NCBI RefSeq assembly: GCF_947623445.1 | Contig: NC_135248.1 | Span: 2,914,977-2,978,976 of the forward strand | DNA: 64,000 nucleotides | Source: Clavelina lepadiformis | Lineage: Eukaryota > Chordata > Ascidiacea > Aplousobranchia > Clavelinidae | Reading direction: 5' to 3' | Shown: piece by piece, positions 21,661 to 33,300 of the stretch | Position numbering within the stretch: the first letter of the stretch is position 1 | How the letters are laid out: the number at the start of each line of letters is the position of its first letter | Program-made: the position numbers and the translations under genes | Notes under the pieces: generated by a model | What the model was told of the DNA's origin: nothing | What the model saw: the letters and a program-made list of their open reading frames with translations, nothing else | Database searches by the model: none

Positions 21661-21668
21661 AAAAAAAC
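21661..21668. repeat. Target-site duplication of the nested MULE, left copy
   Basis: AAAAAAAC at 21661-21668 matches AAAAAAAC at 23896-23903. The uninterrupted site in MULE 3 reads 'tttactaaaaaaactagg' (around 26840). The insertion was into element sequence itself. Confidence 0.7.
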
Positions 21669-23895
21669 CGTGACCCGACACCTTATCGAAAGACACTTTA
21701 TCGAACGACACTTAATCGAACGACACTTTATCGAAAGACACTTAATCGAACGACACCTGATCGAAACGACACCTGATCGAAACGACAGTTGATCGAAAGA
21801 CACTTTATCGAACCGAAAGTTGATCAAACGACACTTTATCGAACCGACAGTTAATCAAAACGACAGTTGATCGAACGACACTTTATCGAACCGACAGTTC
21901 AAGCAAGATTTTTGCGTGTTTCTCAAACATTGAAACAATGGGTCATTGTGATGTTCAGCTATCTGTCCATGTTTGTTTGATAAAGTTAGATTTTGTAATT
22001 TTTGAGATATTGTGATATTTATATAATTTTGCTCTCTCTCCGCATTGAAACGTATTACTCATTTACGCACCAATAACTTGACTAACTATTCTTTTTCGTT
22101 CTCTTTTCACAGCGGGGGCGCGGCGTAACAAGAAGAATTTATAGAAATGTGTCACTTTTAGAAATACCTAATTTACACTAAATTCACTTTCTTTAGTTTT
22201 ACAATTATGATGTATACAGGAAGCCAGATGATGTTTCTACTAACCTGTAATAATCTCATCGTCTACGACGCATAGGTTTCTAGTAATTAACGATTGCAAA
22301 TGTGTGTGCGGGGTCGGCCACACCTAGTTTTTTAGTAAACTCGCGAGCCTGGTTAGGATAGGGTTAAAAGATCCACAATTTATTGAAACAACTGACGATA
22401 TGCACTGTTAAAAGAACGACAATTTATTAAAAGAACTGACAACATGCACTGTTAAAAGCACGACAACTGACGAAGTGCACATTTCAATCGCATTCATTTA
22501 ATTACAAGTTGTGTGCAATTGCTCGAAGATAACTTTTTATGTCCATATTTGTTGAGTCATAATTTTCAACTATGCTCTTCAGCCGTTGGTTGACAGCGTC
22601 GTAGCGCTTCTTCCCAGGTGGGCCATCGATTCCAGCACTCAATTGCTCAATTAACATTTCGTTGGAACCTTGTTCCCGCTTAATTTTTTTGACGAGTCTT
22701 CGAAGCGTCGGATGGGATAATGAGACACGCTTGCTGAACGCATTGTGCCATCCTTCAATGCTATTATTCGTTCTTGGAAGGAAGCGGAATTGGCCATTGG
22801 CCAAAATGGAAAAGGCAGCCGAGAATTTCTGCCCGAGGGAAGCTGGGAGAAAGAGCATTATATGCTGCCATTTCAAAGTCTATTGTTACGGTTTCTGGGG
22901 CTATTCCTGGTCGCTGTTGTTCCAATAAACAAAAGATGCGATTGTACACAGCTTCAGATTTGTTCTCGGTAATGGTGTATACGAGTGGCACCGTGCGATT
23001 TTCATCGACCAGCGCGTGTATCGTGTACAGCTGGTATCCAAGTGGGGCAACATCAAATGTACCGTCACAAAACCAATTAGCGCAGTTGTTCAGTATATCC
23101 AGATTCTTTTGAGATGCAAACATATAGAATTCGTTCTCATCGTCTTCCTCGATAACGAAGGCTTCTCCCCTCGGTGTATTAGCTGAGCGTGATCTTAGCT
23201 TGCTTTTCGTGAATTTCATTGTTGAAAATATTTGTTCACATGTGTACGTGCTACCAAGCATCGAAGCCATTTATTTTGCGCTGTCGGTCAAGCTGGGATA
23301 AAGACTACTTTCAAGAAGCTACTTTGTGTAAAAGTCAGGCAGCGACATGCCCCTTGCTATAAAATTTTGCCTTCAATTCCTTACTCTTTGTATCTATAAT
23401 GACTAGTCTAGTCTACTGTACAGACAATCTCGTACTTAGTAATTCTCGTGCGTATTCTTGTGATATCTTATTAATATGTGGGCGGGCCGGCCGCCATGCG
23501 AAATCGTACACTTTATGATACAAATATAAAATATAGATATAAAATATAAATCGTCAACTTTATGATATATACATCACAATTCATTAATGCACACCATTAC
23601 AAAGACCGCACATCACAATGGCTCATTGTTTCAATGTTTGAGAAACACGCAAAAATCTTGCTTGAACTGTCGGTTCGATAAAGTGTCGTTCGATCAACTG
23701 TCGTTTTGATTAACTGTCGGTTCGATAAAGTGTCGTTCGATCAGCTGTCGTTTCGATAAAGTGTCTTTCGATCAACTGTCGGCTCGATTAACTGTCGTTC
23801 GATAAAGTGTCTTTCGATCAGCTGTCGTTTCGATCAGGTGTCGTTCGATAAAGTGTCTTTCGATAAAGTGTCTTTCGATAAGGTGTCGTAGTACC
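21669..23895 (-). mobile_element. MULE transposon 4, nested in MULE 2 in inverted orientation, internally deleted
   Basis: A 2227-base relative of the same family lying backwards inside MULE 2, with terminal arrays at 21676-21899 and 23666-23888. Compared with the full elements it has lost two internal stretches. One runs from the captured hAT fragment to the Thr-Pro-Arg-Gly-Glu part of the transposase. The other lies between the GCLFHFGQ and PRTNNSIEGW parts. It therefore cannot encode a working transposase, but its ends look mobilisable in trans. It inserted after the tandem duplication, since MULE 3 lacks it. Confidence 0.88.
22502..23270 (-). pseudogene. Truncated transposase of the nested MULE
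   Basis: Two overlapping minus-strand frames. The upstream one (22764-23270, 168 residues) starts with the hAT-like MASMLGSTYTCEQIFSTMKF segment. An internal deletion joins that segment directly to TPRGEAFVIEEDD, and the frame runs through DGTF and TIDFE to GCLFHFGQ. The second frame (22502-22876) carries PRTNNSIEGWH to the normal C-terminus. The centre of the domain is missing and the frame changes at the junction, so catalysis is not expected. The accidental hAT-MULE fusion is noteworthy. Confidence 0.85.
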
Positions 23896-24571
23896 AAAAA
23901 AACTAGGTGTGGCCAACCCCGCACACACATTTGCAATCGTTAATTACTAGAAACCTATGCGTCGTGGACTGATGAGATTATTACAGGTTAGTAGAAACAT
24001 CATCTGGCTTCCTGTATACATCATAATTGTAAAACTAAAGAAAGTGAATTTAGTGTAAATTAGGTATTTCTAAAAGTGACACATTTTTATAAATTCTTCT
24101 TGTTACGCCGCGCCCCCGCTGTGAAAAGAGAACGAAAAAGAATAGTTAGTCAAGTTATTGGTGCGTAAATGAGTAATACGTTTCAATGAGGAGAGAGAGC
24201 AAAATTATATAAATATCACAATATCTCAAAAATTACAAAATCCAACTTTATCAAACAAACATGGACAGATAACTGAACATCACAATGACCCATTGTTTCA
24301 ATGTTTGAGAAACACGCAAAAATCTTGCTTGAACTGTCGGTTCGATAAAGTGTCGTTCGATCAACTGTCGTTTTGATTAACTGTCGGTTCGATAAAGTGT
24401 CGTTTGATCAACTTTCGGTTCGATAAAGTGTCGTTCGATCAACTGTCGTTTCGATCAGGTGTCGTTTCGATCAGGTGTCGTTCGATTAAGTGTCTTTCGA
24501 TAAAGTGTCGTTCGATTAAGTGTCGTTCGATAAAGTGTCTTTCGATAAGGTGTCGCGTCACGGTTGTACAC

Positions 24572-24742
24572 TGCTCCATAATGGAGTTTGCTGTAAATGA
24601 CGAGTGTACCGAATTAGAGACATTGTATGTCTATTGCATTTTTTCGCCATTAACTGTGCGGAGCGAAGGTTAGGATGCTAACCGTTGTAGTTATAGCACA
24701 ATAGAATAAATGCTCACGAACAGTTAACGAGCAAGAAAAAAT
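24572..24742. other. Second copy of the host spacer
   Basis: Identical to 19396-19566, bounded on the left by GTTGTACAC (24563-24571) and on the right by AGAAAAAAT (24734-24742). It is the duplicated host tract that proves the 5176-base offset is a tandem duplication, not two independent insertions. Confidence 0.85.
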
Positions 24743-25256
24743 GGTACTACGACACCTTATCGAAAGACACTTTATCGAAAGACACTTTATCGAACGACAC
24801 CTGATCGAAACGACAGCTGATCGAAAGACACTTTATCGAACGACAGTTAATCGAGCCGACAGTTGATCGAACGACACTTTATCGAAACGACAGCTGATCG
24901 AACGACACTTTATCGAACCGACAGTTAATCAAAACGACAGTTGATCGAACGACACTTTATCGAACCGACAGTTCAAGCAAGATTTTTGCGTGTTTCTCAA
25001 ACATTGAAACAATGAGCCATTGTGAATTGTGATGTGCGGTCTTTGTAATCGTGTGCATTAATGAATTGTGATGTATATATCATAAAGTTGACGATTTATA
25101 TTTTATATCTATATTTTATATTTGTATCATAAAGTGTTCGATTTCGCATGGCGGCCGGCCCGCCCACATATTAATAAGATATCACAAGAATACGCACGAG
25201 AATTACTAAGTACGAGATTGTCTGTACAGTAGACTAGACTAGTCATTATAGATACA

Positions 25257-25495
25257 AAGAGTAAGGAATTGAAGGCAAAATTTTATAGCAAGGGGCATGT
25301 CGCTGCCTGACTTTTACACAAAGTAGCTTCTTGAAAGTAGTCTCTTGACCGACAGCGCAAAATAAATGGCTTCGATGCTTGGTAGCACGTACACATGTGA
25401 ACAAATATTTTCAACAATGAAATTCACGAAAAGCAAGCTAAGATCACGCATTTCCGACGCCTATTTAGAAAATGTTCTGGTTCTTGCTTCATGAA
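25257..25495 (+). pseudogene. hAT transposase C-terminal fragment in MULE 3
   Basis: Same captured segment as in MULE 2: ATG at 25366, LGSTYTCEQIFSTMKF and RSRISDAYLENVLVLAS, TGA at 25493-25495. Its presence in every element that retains this region shows that capture preceded amplification of the family at this locus. Confidence 0.75.
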
Positions 25496-26668
25496 CACAG
25501 TCATCCACCAAACCCTGCACGTGTTATAGTTGCAAGAGCACAAGCCAGCATGCGAAATCGAGCAGTCAATTCAGATGAACGTACCTCAAACATTATTCAG
25601 AGCGAAACGCAGGATATATCCTTAGCCACCGCTGGTGCTCTCCCTAAAGCAACATCATTAAAGCGGATGATACAGCGAAAGCGCGAATGTCCAGAAGGAA
25701 ACGGCTTGATGGATGAACTCCGCGTGACACCGAGGGGAGAAGCCTTCGTTATCGAGGAAGACGATGAGAACGAATTCTATATGTTTGCATCTCAAAAGAA
25801 TCTGGATATACTGAACAACTGCGCTAATTGGTTTTGTGACGGTACATTTGATGTTGCCCCACTTGGATACCAGCTGTACACGATACACGCGCTGGTCGAT
25901 GAAAATCGCACGGTGCCACTCGTATACACCGTTACCGAGAACAAATCTGAAGCTGTGTACAATCGCATCTTTTGTTTATTGGAACAACAGCGACCAGGAA
26001 TAGTCCCAGAAACCGTAACAATAGACTTTGAAATGGCAGCATATAATGCTCTTTCTTCCAGCTTCCCTCGGGCAGAAATTCTCGGCTGCCTTTTCCATTT
26101 TGGCCAATGTAGCTTCCGGAAAATTCAGGCTCTCTCTCTGCAGCGGTGGTTCAATGAAGATGCAGAGCACGCCCTTTGCATAAAATGCTTCCAGGCACTG
26201 GCATTCGTTCCGCCTGACGACGTTGTACAACGGTTCGAGGCCACGTTCAGTGACGACGATGAGCAGCACTTGTCTGAATACATTGACTATTTTGAAATTA
26301 CTTGGATTGGACGATTGTGTCGCAGGAATCGTCGTCAACCTCTATTTCCTATCCGGTGTTGGAATGTTTTCCACCGGGTTCAAGATGACCTTCCACGAAC
26401 GAATAATAGCATTGAAGGATGGCACAATGCGTTCAGCAAGCGTGTCTCATTATCCCATCCGACGCTTCGAAGACTCGTCAAAAAAATTAAGCAGGAACAA
26501 GGTTCCAACGAAATGTTAATTGAGCAATTGAGTGCTGGAATCGATGGCCCACCTCGGAAGAAGCGCTACGACGCTGTCAACCAACGGCTGAAGAGCATAG
26601 TTGAAAATTATGACTCAACAAATATGGACATAAAAAGTTATCTTCGAGCAATTGCACACAACTTGTAA
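25472..26668 (+). CDS. MULE (Mutator-like) DDE transposase, second copy, 398 aa
   Basis: Residue-for-residue identical to the product at 20296-21492, with Asp123, Asp185 and Glu315 as the catalytic triad and the Cys206/His209 motif. It lies in the only uninterrupted element of the cluster, so it is the best candidate source of transposase for the defective copies. Identity with the upstream copy follows from the tandem duplication, which must be recent. The start is assigned to the first Met of the open frame; the product may be extended by splicing. Confidence 0.9.
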   Translation: MFWFLLHEHSHPPNPARVIVARAQASMRNRAVNSDERTSNIIQSETQDISLATAGALPKATSLKRMIQRKRECPEGNGLMDELRVTPRGEAFVIEEDDENEFYMFASQKNLDILNNCANWFCDGTFDVAPLGYQLYTIHALVDENRTVPLVYTVTENKSEAVYNRIFCLLEQQRPGIVPETVTIDFEMAAYNALSSSFPRAEILGCLFHFGQCSFRKIQALSLQRWFNEDAEHALCIKCFQALAFVPPDDVVQRFEATFSDDDEQHLSEYIDYFEITWIGRLCRRNRRQPLFPIRCWNVFHRVQDDLPRTNNSIEGWHNAFSKRVSLSHPTLRRLVKKIKQEQGSNEMLIEQLSAGIDGPPRKKRYDAVNQRLKSIVENYDSTNMDIKSYLRAIAHNL

Positions 26669-27271
26669 TTAAATGAATGCGATTGAAATGTGCACTTCGT
26701 CAGTTGTCGTGCTTTTAACAGTGCATGTTGTCAGTTCTTTTAATAAATTGTCGTTCTTTTAACAGTGCATATCGTCAGTTGTTTCAATAAATTGTGGATC
26801 TTTTAACCCTATCCTAACCAGGTTCGCGAGTTTACTAAAAAAACTAGGTGTGGCCAACCCCGCACACACATTTGCAATCGTTAATTACTAGAAACCTATG
26901 CGTCGTGGACTGATGAGATTATTACAGGTTAGTAGAAACATCATCTGGCTTCCTGTATACATCATAATTGTAAAACTAAAGAAAGTGAATTTAGTGTAAA
27001 TTAGGTATTTCTAAAAGTGACACATTTCTATAAATTCTTCTTGTTACGCCGCGCCCCCGCTGTGAAAAGAGAACGAAAAAGAATAGTTAGTCAAGTTATT
27101 GGTGCGTAAATGAGTAATACGCTTCAATGCGGAGAGAGAGCAAAATTATATAAATATCACAATATCTCAAAAATTACAAAATCCAACTTTATCAAACAAA
27201 CATGGACAGATAACTGAACATCACAATGACCCATTGTTTCAATGTTTGAGAAACACGCAAAAATCTTGCTT

Positions 27272-27481
27272 GAACTGTCGGTTCGATAAAGTGTCGTTTT
27301 GATTAACTGTCGGTTCGATAAAGTGTCGTTTGATCAACTTTCGGTTCGATAAAGTGTCGTTCGATCAACTGTCGTTTCGATCAGGTGTCGTTTCGATCAG
27401 GTGTCGTTCGATTAAGTGTCTTTCGATAAAGTGTCGTTCGATTAAGTGTCGTTCGATAAAGTGTCTTTCGATAAGGTGTCG
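27272..27481 (-). repeat. Right terminal array of MULE 3
   Basis: About 14 degenerate units of 15-17 bases from 'gaactgtcggttcgataaag' to 'cgataaggtgtcg', inverted relative to the left array. One repeated unit pair present in MULE 1 and 2 ('cgttcgatcaactgt') is missing near the inner edge. Confidence 0.85.
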
Positions 27482-27497
27482 CGTCACGAGAAAAAAT

Positions 27498-28493
27498 GGC
27501 AAAGCCCTAAGGGCTTGAAAACATGATAGCAATAACACAATTGTGGTAAAAGATGGTAGGTTAGCATGGCCACCAAACCCACACAAACAAAGCATGTTTG
27601 CAACGCCATAACGCGATTGTAAGAGACTTACAACTACATTCCTCGCTAAAAAAAACTGCCAAGGTCACTTTGAAATAAAAATAGGATTTTCAATCACACA
27701 AGGCATATTTCATATATGCATAGATGATAAATGTTTATTTTAAAGAAATAACCGCAAAGAAAAATATGACAAAGAAGTTTTAAGGTAAATATATACAACA
27801 AGTGCAATCGACAAGTACAACTTCCATCTTTACTAAACACCTTATCCTAAAATATTAGCGTTGCATTGTCAAAACCAAAAATGATGGAATTCAAACTTAA
27901 AGTGTGCTGAGGTTTATAAGAAATGAAAACAACAAACAATTGGTTGTAATAATATTGTGAAAACAGACCTGAAACTGCTTTGCTGGGAAACTAGGCAGAC
28001 CACACTTTCATGAAAGAAATGTAAAATCTGACATTGGGCCAGTCCAAATCGTAATTGCCTACAATGTCGCAGTACATCACAAAATTCAGAAAAATAAAAA
28101 AACGTAACAAATTAGTAACCTCAGTTTTAAACGTTTTAATCTCACAATACATTGACAAAATCATTTCAGTAATATATGAAAACCATGACACATAAGATAT
28201 GAATCACACATGATACTACCTCATTCAAATAGGTAGACGGTCATATTTTGCTCATGTTATTAATTTTTGCACTATGGTTGACGGCAACAAACATCTCATC
28301 CCTGTTTTAATCATCAAGTGGCTACTTCACAAATCTTCACACTTCCAATAAAATGTAATGCAGTGAGTACCAACTATTAAGAAGTGTTGTGTTAACAATT
28401 TTAAATAACGAAACTAAAAAAATTAAGAACATAATGCTGTATGAGACTGGGTTAGGCAACAAAAGGCAACACATACAGATTGACACAAGTAGA
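27498..28493. other. Intergenic and probable 3' UTR of FBXO4
   Basis: No further coding exon is seen. A minus-strand AATAAA (27734-27739) about 750 bases beyond the FBXO4 stop is a candidate polyadenylation signal. The sequence is AT-rich and not repetitive. Confidence 0.4.
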
Positions 28494-30332
28494 TCACATT
28501 TGTTTAAATAACCAGTTTAAGCCATTTTCTACACCCGTCAAATTATCAACCGTAACATCTTGCACATACCAAGGTCTATCTGTTACGCTGGCTAAATCCA
28601 GGAGAGAGGCAATCTCAACACACGAAATTCTGGGCACTGTTTTATCCTGAACACAACTTAATACAAGGACTGGTCTGCGAGAGCCTTGACTGTTGGATGA
28701 GAAATGACCAGTGAAGCCAATGAATGATGAAAAATGTGATGGGCTGGACTCACCATTTCCTGGAAGATTTTCAAGGTCTGATGGTTCGGTTGAGTCTAGT
28801 TTAGTGTTTTCACAGCTTCGAATTCCATCCAGTATTGCCTTTATTTCAAGGCGATTGCAGGCAATTTGAGACAACGGCTGAGACTTTGTGGCATCGACAA
28901 CATATATGAGACGGTATGTTTCCTCTCGATTTTTCAGGAAATTAAAAACTGGATCTCTGAGATGAAATTTAATCATTGGAGATTTATTTGGAATAGCTGA
29001 TCCAACTTCTACGCTAACATCATCAGCAGATGCTCCATTAGCCTGCTGCCCGTCAGTTGTTTCCTGGGATGCATCTTCTTCCAATATATTGCTCTGGCGC
29101 AACCGCTCAAGGCCACTACGCCGTCCCCTGTCTCTGTGATTTCCAGAATACAAAGCAATGAGGTTAAAGCGCTTTTCGCCTTTGAAATCAAGTTCAACAC
29201 CAGAGCCGACTCCATCCTGACTTCCAGGAAGAAGTCGTTGAGTGATCAAAAGATCAGGCCTTGTCCATAAAAGACGTCTGAAAATTTTACTTGTGTTTGG
29301 CGACTCCATGCCAGGGCCAAGCATAATCACCTCACCGTTTCCGGATCGTATACGAAGCCACAAGTTACGAAGGAATCGAGGAAATGACTGGCCGGATGCG
29401 AGTTGTTCTCGACTTGGCACAAGCACATCCTCCACCATTTTCTCTTCCTCTGTGCTTTTGTCAACATGGAGAGGTGGTGAAATTCCAGAGAGCTGCATGT
29501 CTTTATGCCGCTGATAGGAAGTGTGAAAATAAAGTGCTTTGAAATTGATATTCTTCCTACTTGATAGCCTTGTATGAAGGTCATAGGCAGCAGCTGGGAT
29601 CCCATCCTCAACGTCTTTAAGGTCTTCAGTTACGGTCACTTTGCTTTCAATGTGATCAAACTTTTCACAAAAGTCACGCAGTGCTTGCAAAGGATAGCTT
29701 TTGTGACCGATACTATGCCAGGTAACCATATCCCTGTAGAGTAACTCTCTCCACAGAATCTGGTCACTGCAGACCTCACTCCATAGCCTACTGGCCACTG
29801 ACAAGTGTCGGATATCTGTTGTGTCAAGCTTAGATAGAATAACAATCTTGCAGTAGAAAGGTAAGTCATCCAGTCTTAGAGTATCAAGAGTGGTTTGCAC
29901 ATCTCCATTTCCTTGGCATTCCTTGTCCTTTGGTAATTCTACTGAAACAAAACATGTAATTATACAACCAATCGCAATTGACAACTTGTAACTTCACAAA
30001 ATACTGAACTGCTTAAGAACGACATAATACAACAAAAGTAAAACTAGATAAATATATATATATATATGTATACCTTTGCTGGGTGATTTAGGTTTTGCTG
30101 TTGGTATGGTAATTCCATCTTTTAATTTCAACATACATTGATCACGAAAGTTTCGAAAAACTTCCACAATAGTTCTTTCGTTTACTTTATTACATGACTT
30201 TGTAAACTGGCCATTCTTGTAGTTATTTTGATGAAGGCCCATTGAACCTTGAAATATTTGAGTTGATGACGACGGTTGTGAATCCAAGTGCGCGGACATA
30301 GGACGAGTCATTGGTGCACTAGAAGTAGACAT
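28494..30332 (-). CDS. FBXO4: F-box only protein 4 (two exons, 568 aa)
   Basis: Substrate receptor of an SCF (SKP1-CUL1-F-box) ubiquitin ligase; the vertebrate protein targets TRF1 and cyclin D1. Exon 1 is 30332-30074 and exon 2 is 29941-28494. They are joined in phase 1 (AAAG|gtatac to tttcag|TAG), restoring SPSK-VELPKD. The F-box is at about 109-157 (LDDLPFYCKIVILSKL to ILWRELLYRDM). The C-terminal atypical GTPase-like domain is recognised by VIMLGPGMESPNTS, DGVGSGVEL, FNLIALYS, RPVLVLSCVQD and RPWYVQDVTVDNLTG, all matching human FBXO4. It is longer than the human protein (about 387 aa): there is a Ser/Thr-rich N-terminal extension and a Glu/Asp/Ser-rich insert after the RGRRSGLERLR stretch. 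The start is the first ATG of exon 1 (MSTSSAP); 5' exons cannot be excluded. Identification rests on the whole C-terminal pattern. Confidence 0.88.
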
Positions 30333-33300
30333 ACCTCTTGCTAACGTTGTAAAACTTACAGTCAAAGATAAGCAATGGTGACCGGTAATATCACTGAGAA
30401 GTCAAATATCATAATGGTGAGTTTCTGCTGAAATAAATTTAAATGTCAAGGATTTTCAAGCACAACTAAGCTGTGCACACAAACTGAAGAAGGTGTTTAC
30501 TGAATACTGTTCACGTTTCCAAGCTATAACCCAAACTATAACTATATATTCCAAGCTATAACTATAACCCTATCTATAACCATAACTTGCTTGTGATGAG
30601 TTAGGTTTGGTTACTAATACTACCTACGCCTCTAACTCTTAAATTATAAATTAATGACATAACTTGGTGGAATTCATCAATAAATAGCTTAATCATACCC
30701 CAACAACATCATTGATTATGACGAAAGTGAAAGATGTTGGAAGCGATTACGTCATTTATTCAACACGAAAGTAAGATGTCTATTGTTGTTGTATTAAATC
30801 AATACATTTGTTGCAAAAAAACAAACTATTTCTGTACATCTCGTCGTTAATTTTTTCATTGAGTTTAGGGATCAAAAGGGTTGTACTAACATTGTTCCAG
30901 CGTAGTAAAACAGAAATAGGCCACAAACAATTAATGCATGGAAAAAAGCCACAAAGCCACAAAGCCCAAGACACCAAAGCATGCAACGGTAAGCTGAATA
31001 TTACAGCGGTGCACAAGCGATGGAACGTTAGCAGTGTCAATACTACCAATCCTGCCAATACAATACTACATCTGAAAAGACATTCCGTTACAAAACGTGA
31101 TATTGTATTTGTGATATTGCAGAAATTTTAGCTGAAATTGAGCCAGTTTGGTTATGGATCGATTCCTTAACGGTGCGATTAGAAGGGTGGAGTAGGATAT
31201 TCATAAAATTTATAGAAGCTACCGTCGTTATGTGCTGTTCAGCAAGGCTTGAACGAGGCTTGCTCTTGTTAAGTGGTTCAAGTGAACAGTTTTAAATCTG
31301 CTAATTTGACATAAAAATTAAAAAAATATAATTGCGCGTTTATCGGAACTTACACAAAGATAAGCTCGGTAACCAGGGCTGGAGCGATGAGGAATCGTCG
31401 CCGGGTTTAAGTCGTACAAAACTTCTCTCGGCCCAATAATATACATTATGATATTATTTCATACCTTACTCGTAACAAAAGCTGCGTTTTCAAACGATTT
31501 AAGGCGACACAACTTATATAAAAGATGTAAGTAAAAACATGAAAAACGTTAACTGTAACCTAATTGTGAGTTATTTTTTTAACGAGATATGTTTTGAAAA
31601 AAGATGCGTAATTACTTCTAGAAAACAAATCTATTGATTTGCGTCATAGGATACATAAAATTTTGCACTTCTTTACAAAATGAAAAATAGACTTACAGTA
31701 GTAGCTAAGGTACTGGATTCGGTGGTCGTGCTGATCTGTCATCTTAAAGCACGATTGTTTTAATTCCATCTTGCAATTTATAAACCTTTGAGGTTTTATA
31801 ACTCTCTACCGTTTGTTATAGTTTTCGTGAGCATGCTTTTTTGTGCCATACCGGTTAGTAATTTTTGCTCCGCAGAGTTAGTGGCGAGAGGCCACAAAGG
31901 AACAATATGACCTACGTTACGAATAAACGTCAGAAAAAAATATTTGTACCTTAATTACCAGAGCACTAGAAAATATAAGCTTCTAAGATTAAACACAAGA
32001 AAACGGTCTCAGATATTCATATAAAATATTTTTGTTTCCCAATATGTAAACGTTGAATTTTGCAACGCTTTATCACCAACCGCTAGGTGGTAATAACGTG
32101 GCGAAAAATGCATCTTTAACTGCGCACAACAGCCACATTTCTGAACAACAAAAGGCTTCAGGCAGGGCTTAAGGTTTAAAGTGTTAATTTTGTCATCGTT
32201 TGAGAGAAAGTGCCCATAACCTGGACATCAGGATCATGACATCGCCCACCTTAATGACTATTGGCAATTGATCGAAACTCGACCGCACGCCAGTACCGCT
32301 ATTTATACACTAAAGCTAACAAATTCCCACGCATTTTCATACACGAAATGGGGTTAACAAACGTTTAAACAAATTTAATTTGTAGGTGAGCTAATAAACA
32401 GAGTAAGCTACCTACGGCCATAACGCGTTCCGGATTGTAGGACAAAATTATGAGAAATGCATTTTCGATAAATATTGACACAACACTGCACATGTAAACA
32501 ATTTCATGCCATATTTTGTTCTATGTCAGCACAAAATGCATAACCACTGCAGATTTTTAAAAAGTACCGGGGAAAATTCAGAGGTAGTTGATCAGGAGAT
32601 TACCAGCACCTTTATTGCTGGTGGTCATTTGGCAGGGAGCTGCTCTAGGTATAGCCTGATAAAATCTACATTTGCATTGTAACAGGCTATAAATTAACGA
32701 TAAGTAGCATGACAATAGCAGTTCGCGTACAAAAGGGTTTTTATTTTATGACAATTGACACACGAATACCTGTCCTCATAACCTTTTCGCTACTGCTTCC
32801 TCTTTTCGTTTGAAAATCGAAACCTTTGCTGTTGAGAAAAGAAAATATTTCGTGAAGCGACCACAACGACATGCCGTCAATAAATGTCTATGATATCATA
32901 CATTGTAAACCAAGCGACCGCATACTTTGGATAAGGATATGTAGGCTAATCTATAAGAGTATAAATTTGGATTAGGCCTATACTCACTCTCCTACGATTT
33001 CCTTGCACTGAATTTTTGTATTTTTTTTTATCGGAAATTATGAAACTTAAAATGAGACAAATCGTTTTTTAGAGCGCCATTTTTCTTGTAACGTAAGCAG
33101 TTGGTACCATATCACACTGGCATGTGAGAGGTTTGTTATTTAAAAATAACCCTAGAAGAATGCTTTGGGTAAAAATCTTATGTAGTGTTTTCGTGTTTAT
33201 TGTGATACACGAACTGTATTTGACCTGGGGCTGCTGTTTTCTTGTTTTCTCCGTCCTCGTCTGGCCTTTTGTTTTCACAGTCAAGCTGTTTGTGGTTAAA

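Larger units (their letters stand above)
19567..24562 (+). mobile_element. MULE transposon 2, full-length copy interrupted by a nested element; hybrid right end
   Basis: Left end GGTACTACGACACC follows the target-site copy AGAAAAAAT (19558-19566). The body runs to 21660, is interrupted by a nested inverted MULE (21669-23895), and resumes to 24562. Its right flank is not AGAAAAAAT but 'gttgtacactgctcc', the right flank of MULE 1. This shows that the right end was exchanged by unequal crossover with MULE 1. Without the nested insert it would be about 2.75 kb, the same as MULE 3. It encodes an intact 398-residue transposase. Confidence 0.88.
24743..27488 (+). mobile_element. MULE transposon 3, complete 2746-bp copy
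   Basis: Complete element with left end GGTACTACGACACC and right terminus ending GTCACG. It is flanked by the exact 9-base target duplication AGAAAAAAT (24734-24742 and 27489-27497). It has left array 24749-24972, captured hAT fragment 25257-25495, transposase 25472-26668, 3' polyadenylation repeats and right array 27272-27481. Its right array is about one unit pair shorter than that of MULE 1/2. It looks structurally capable of transposition if the encoded start is functional. Confidence 0.92.
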
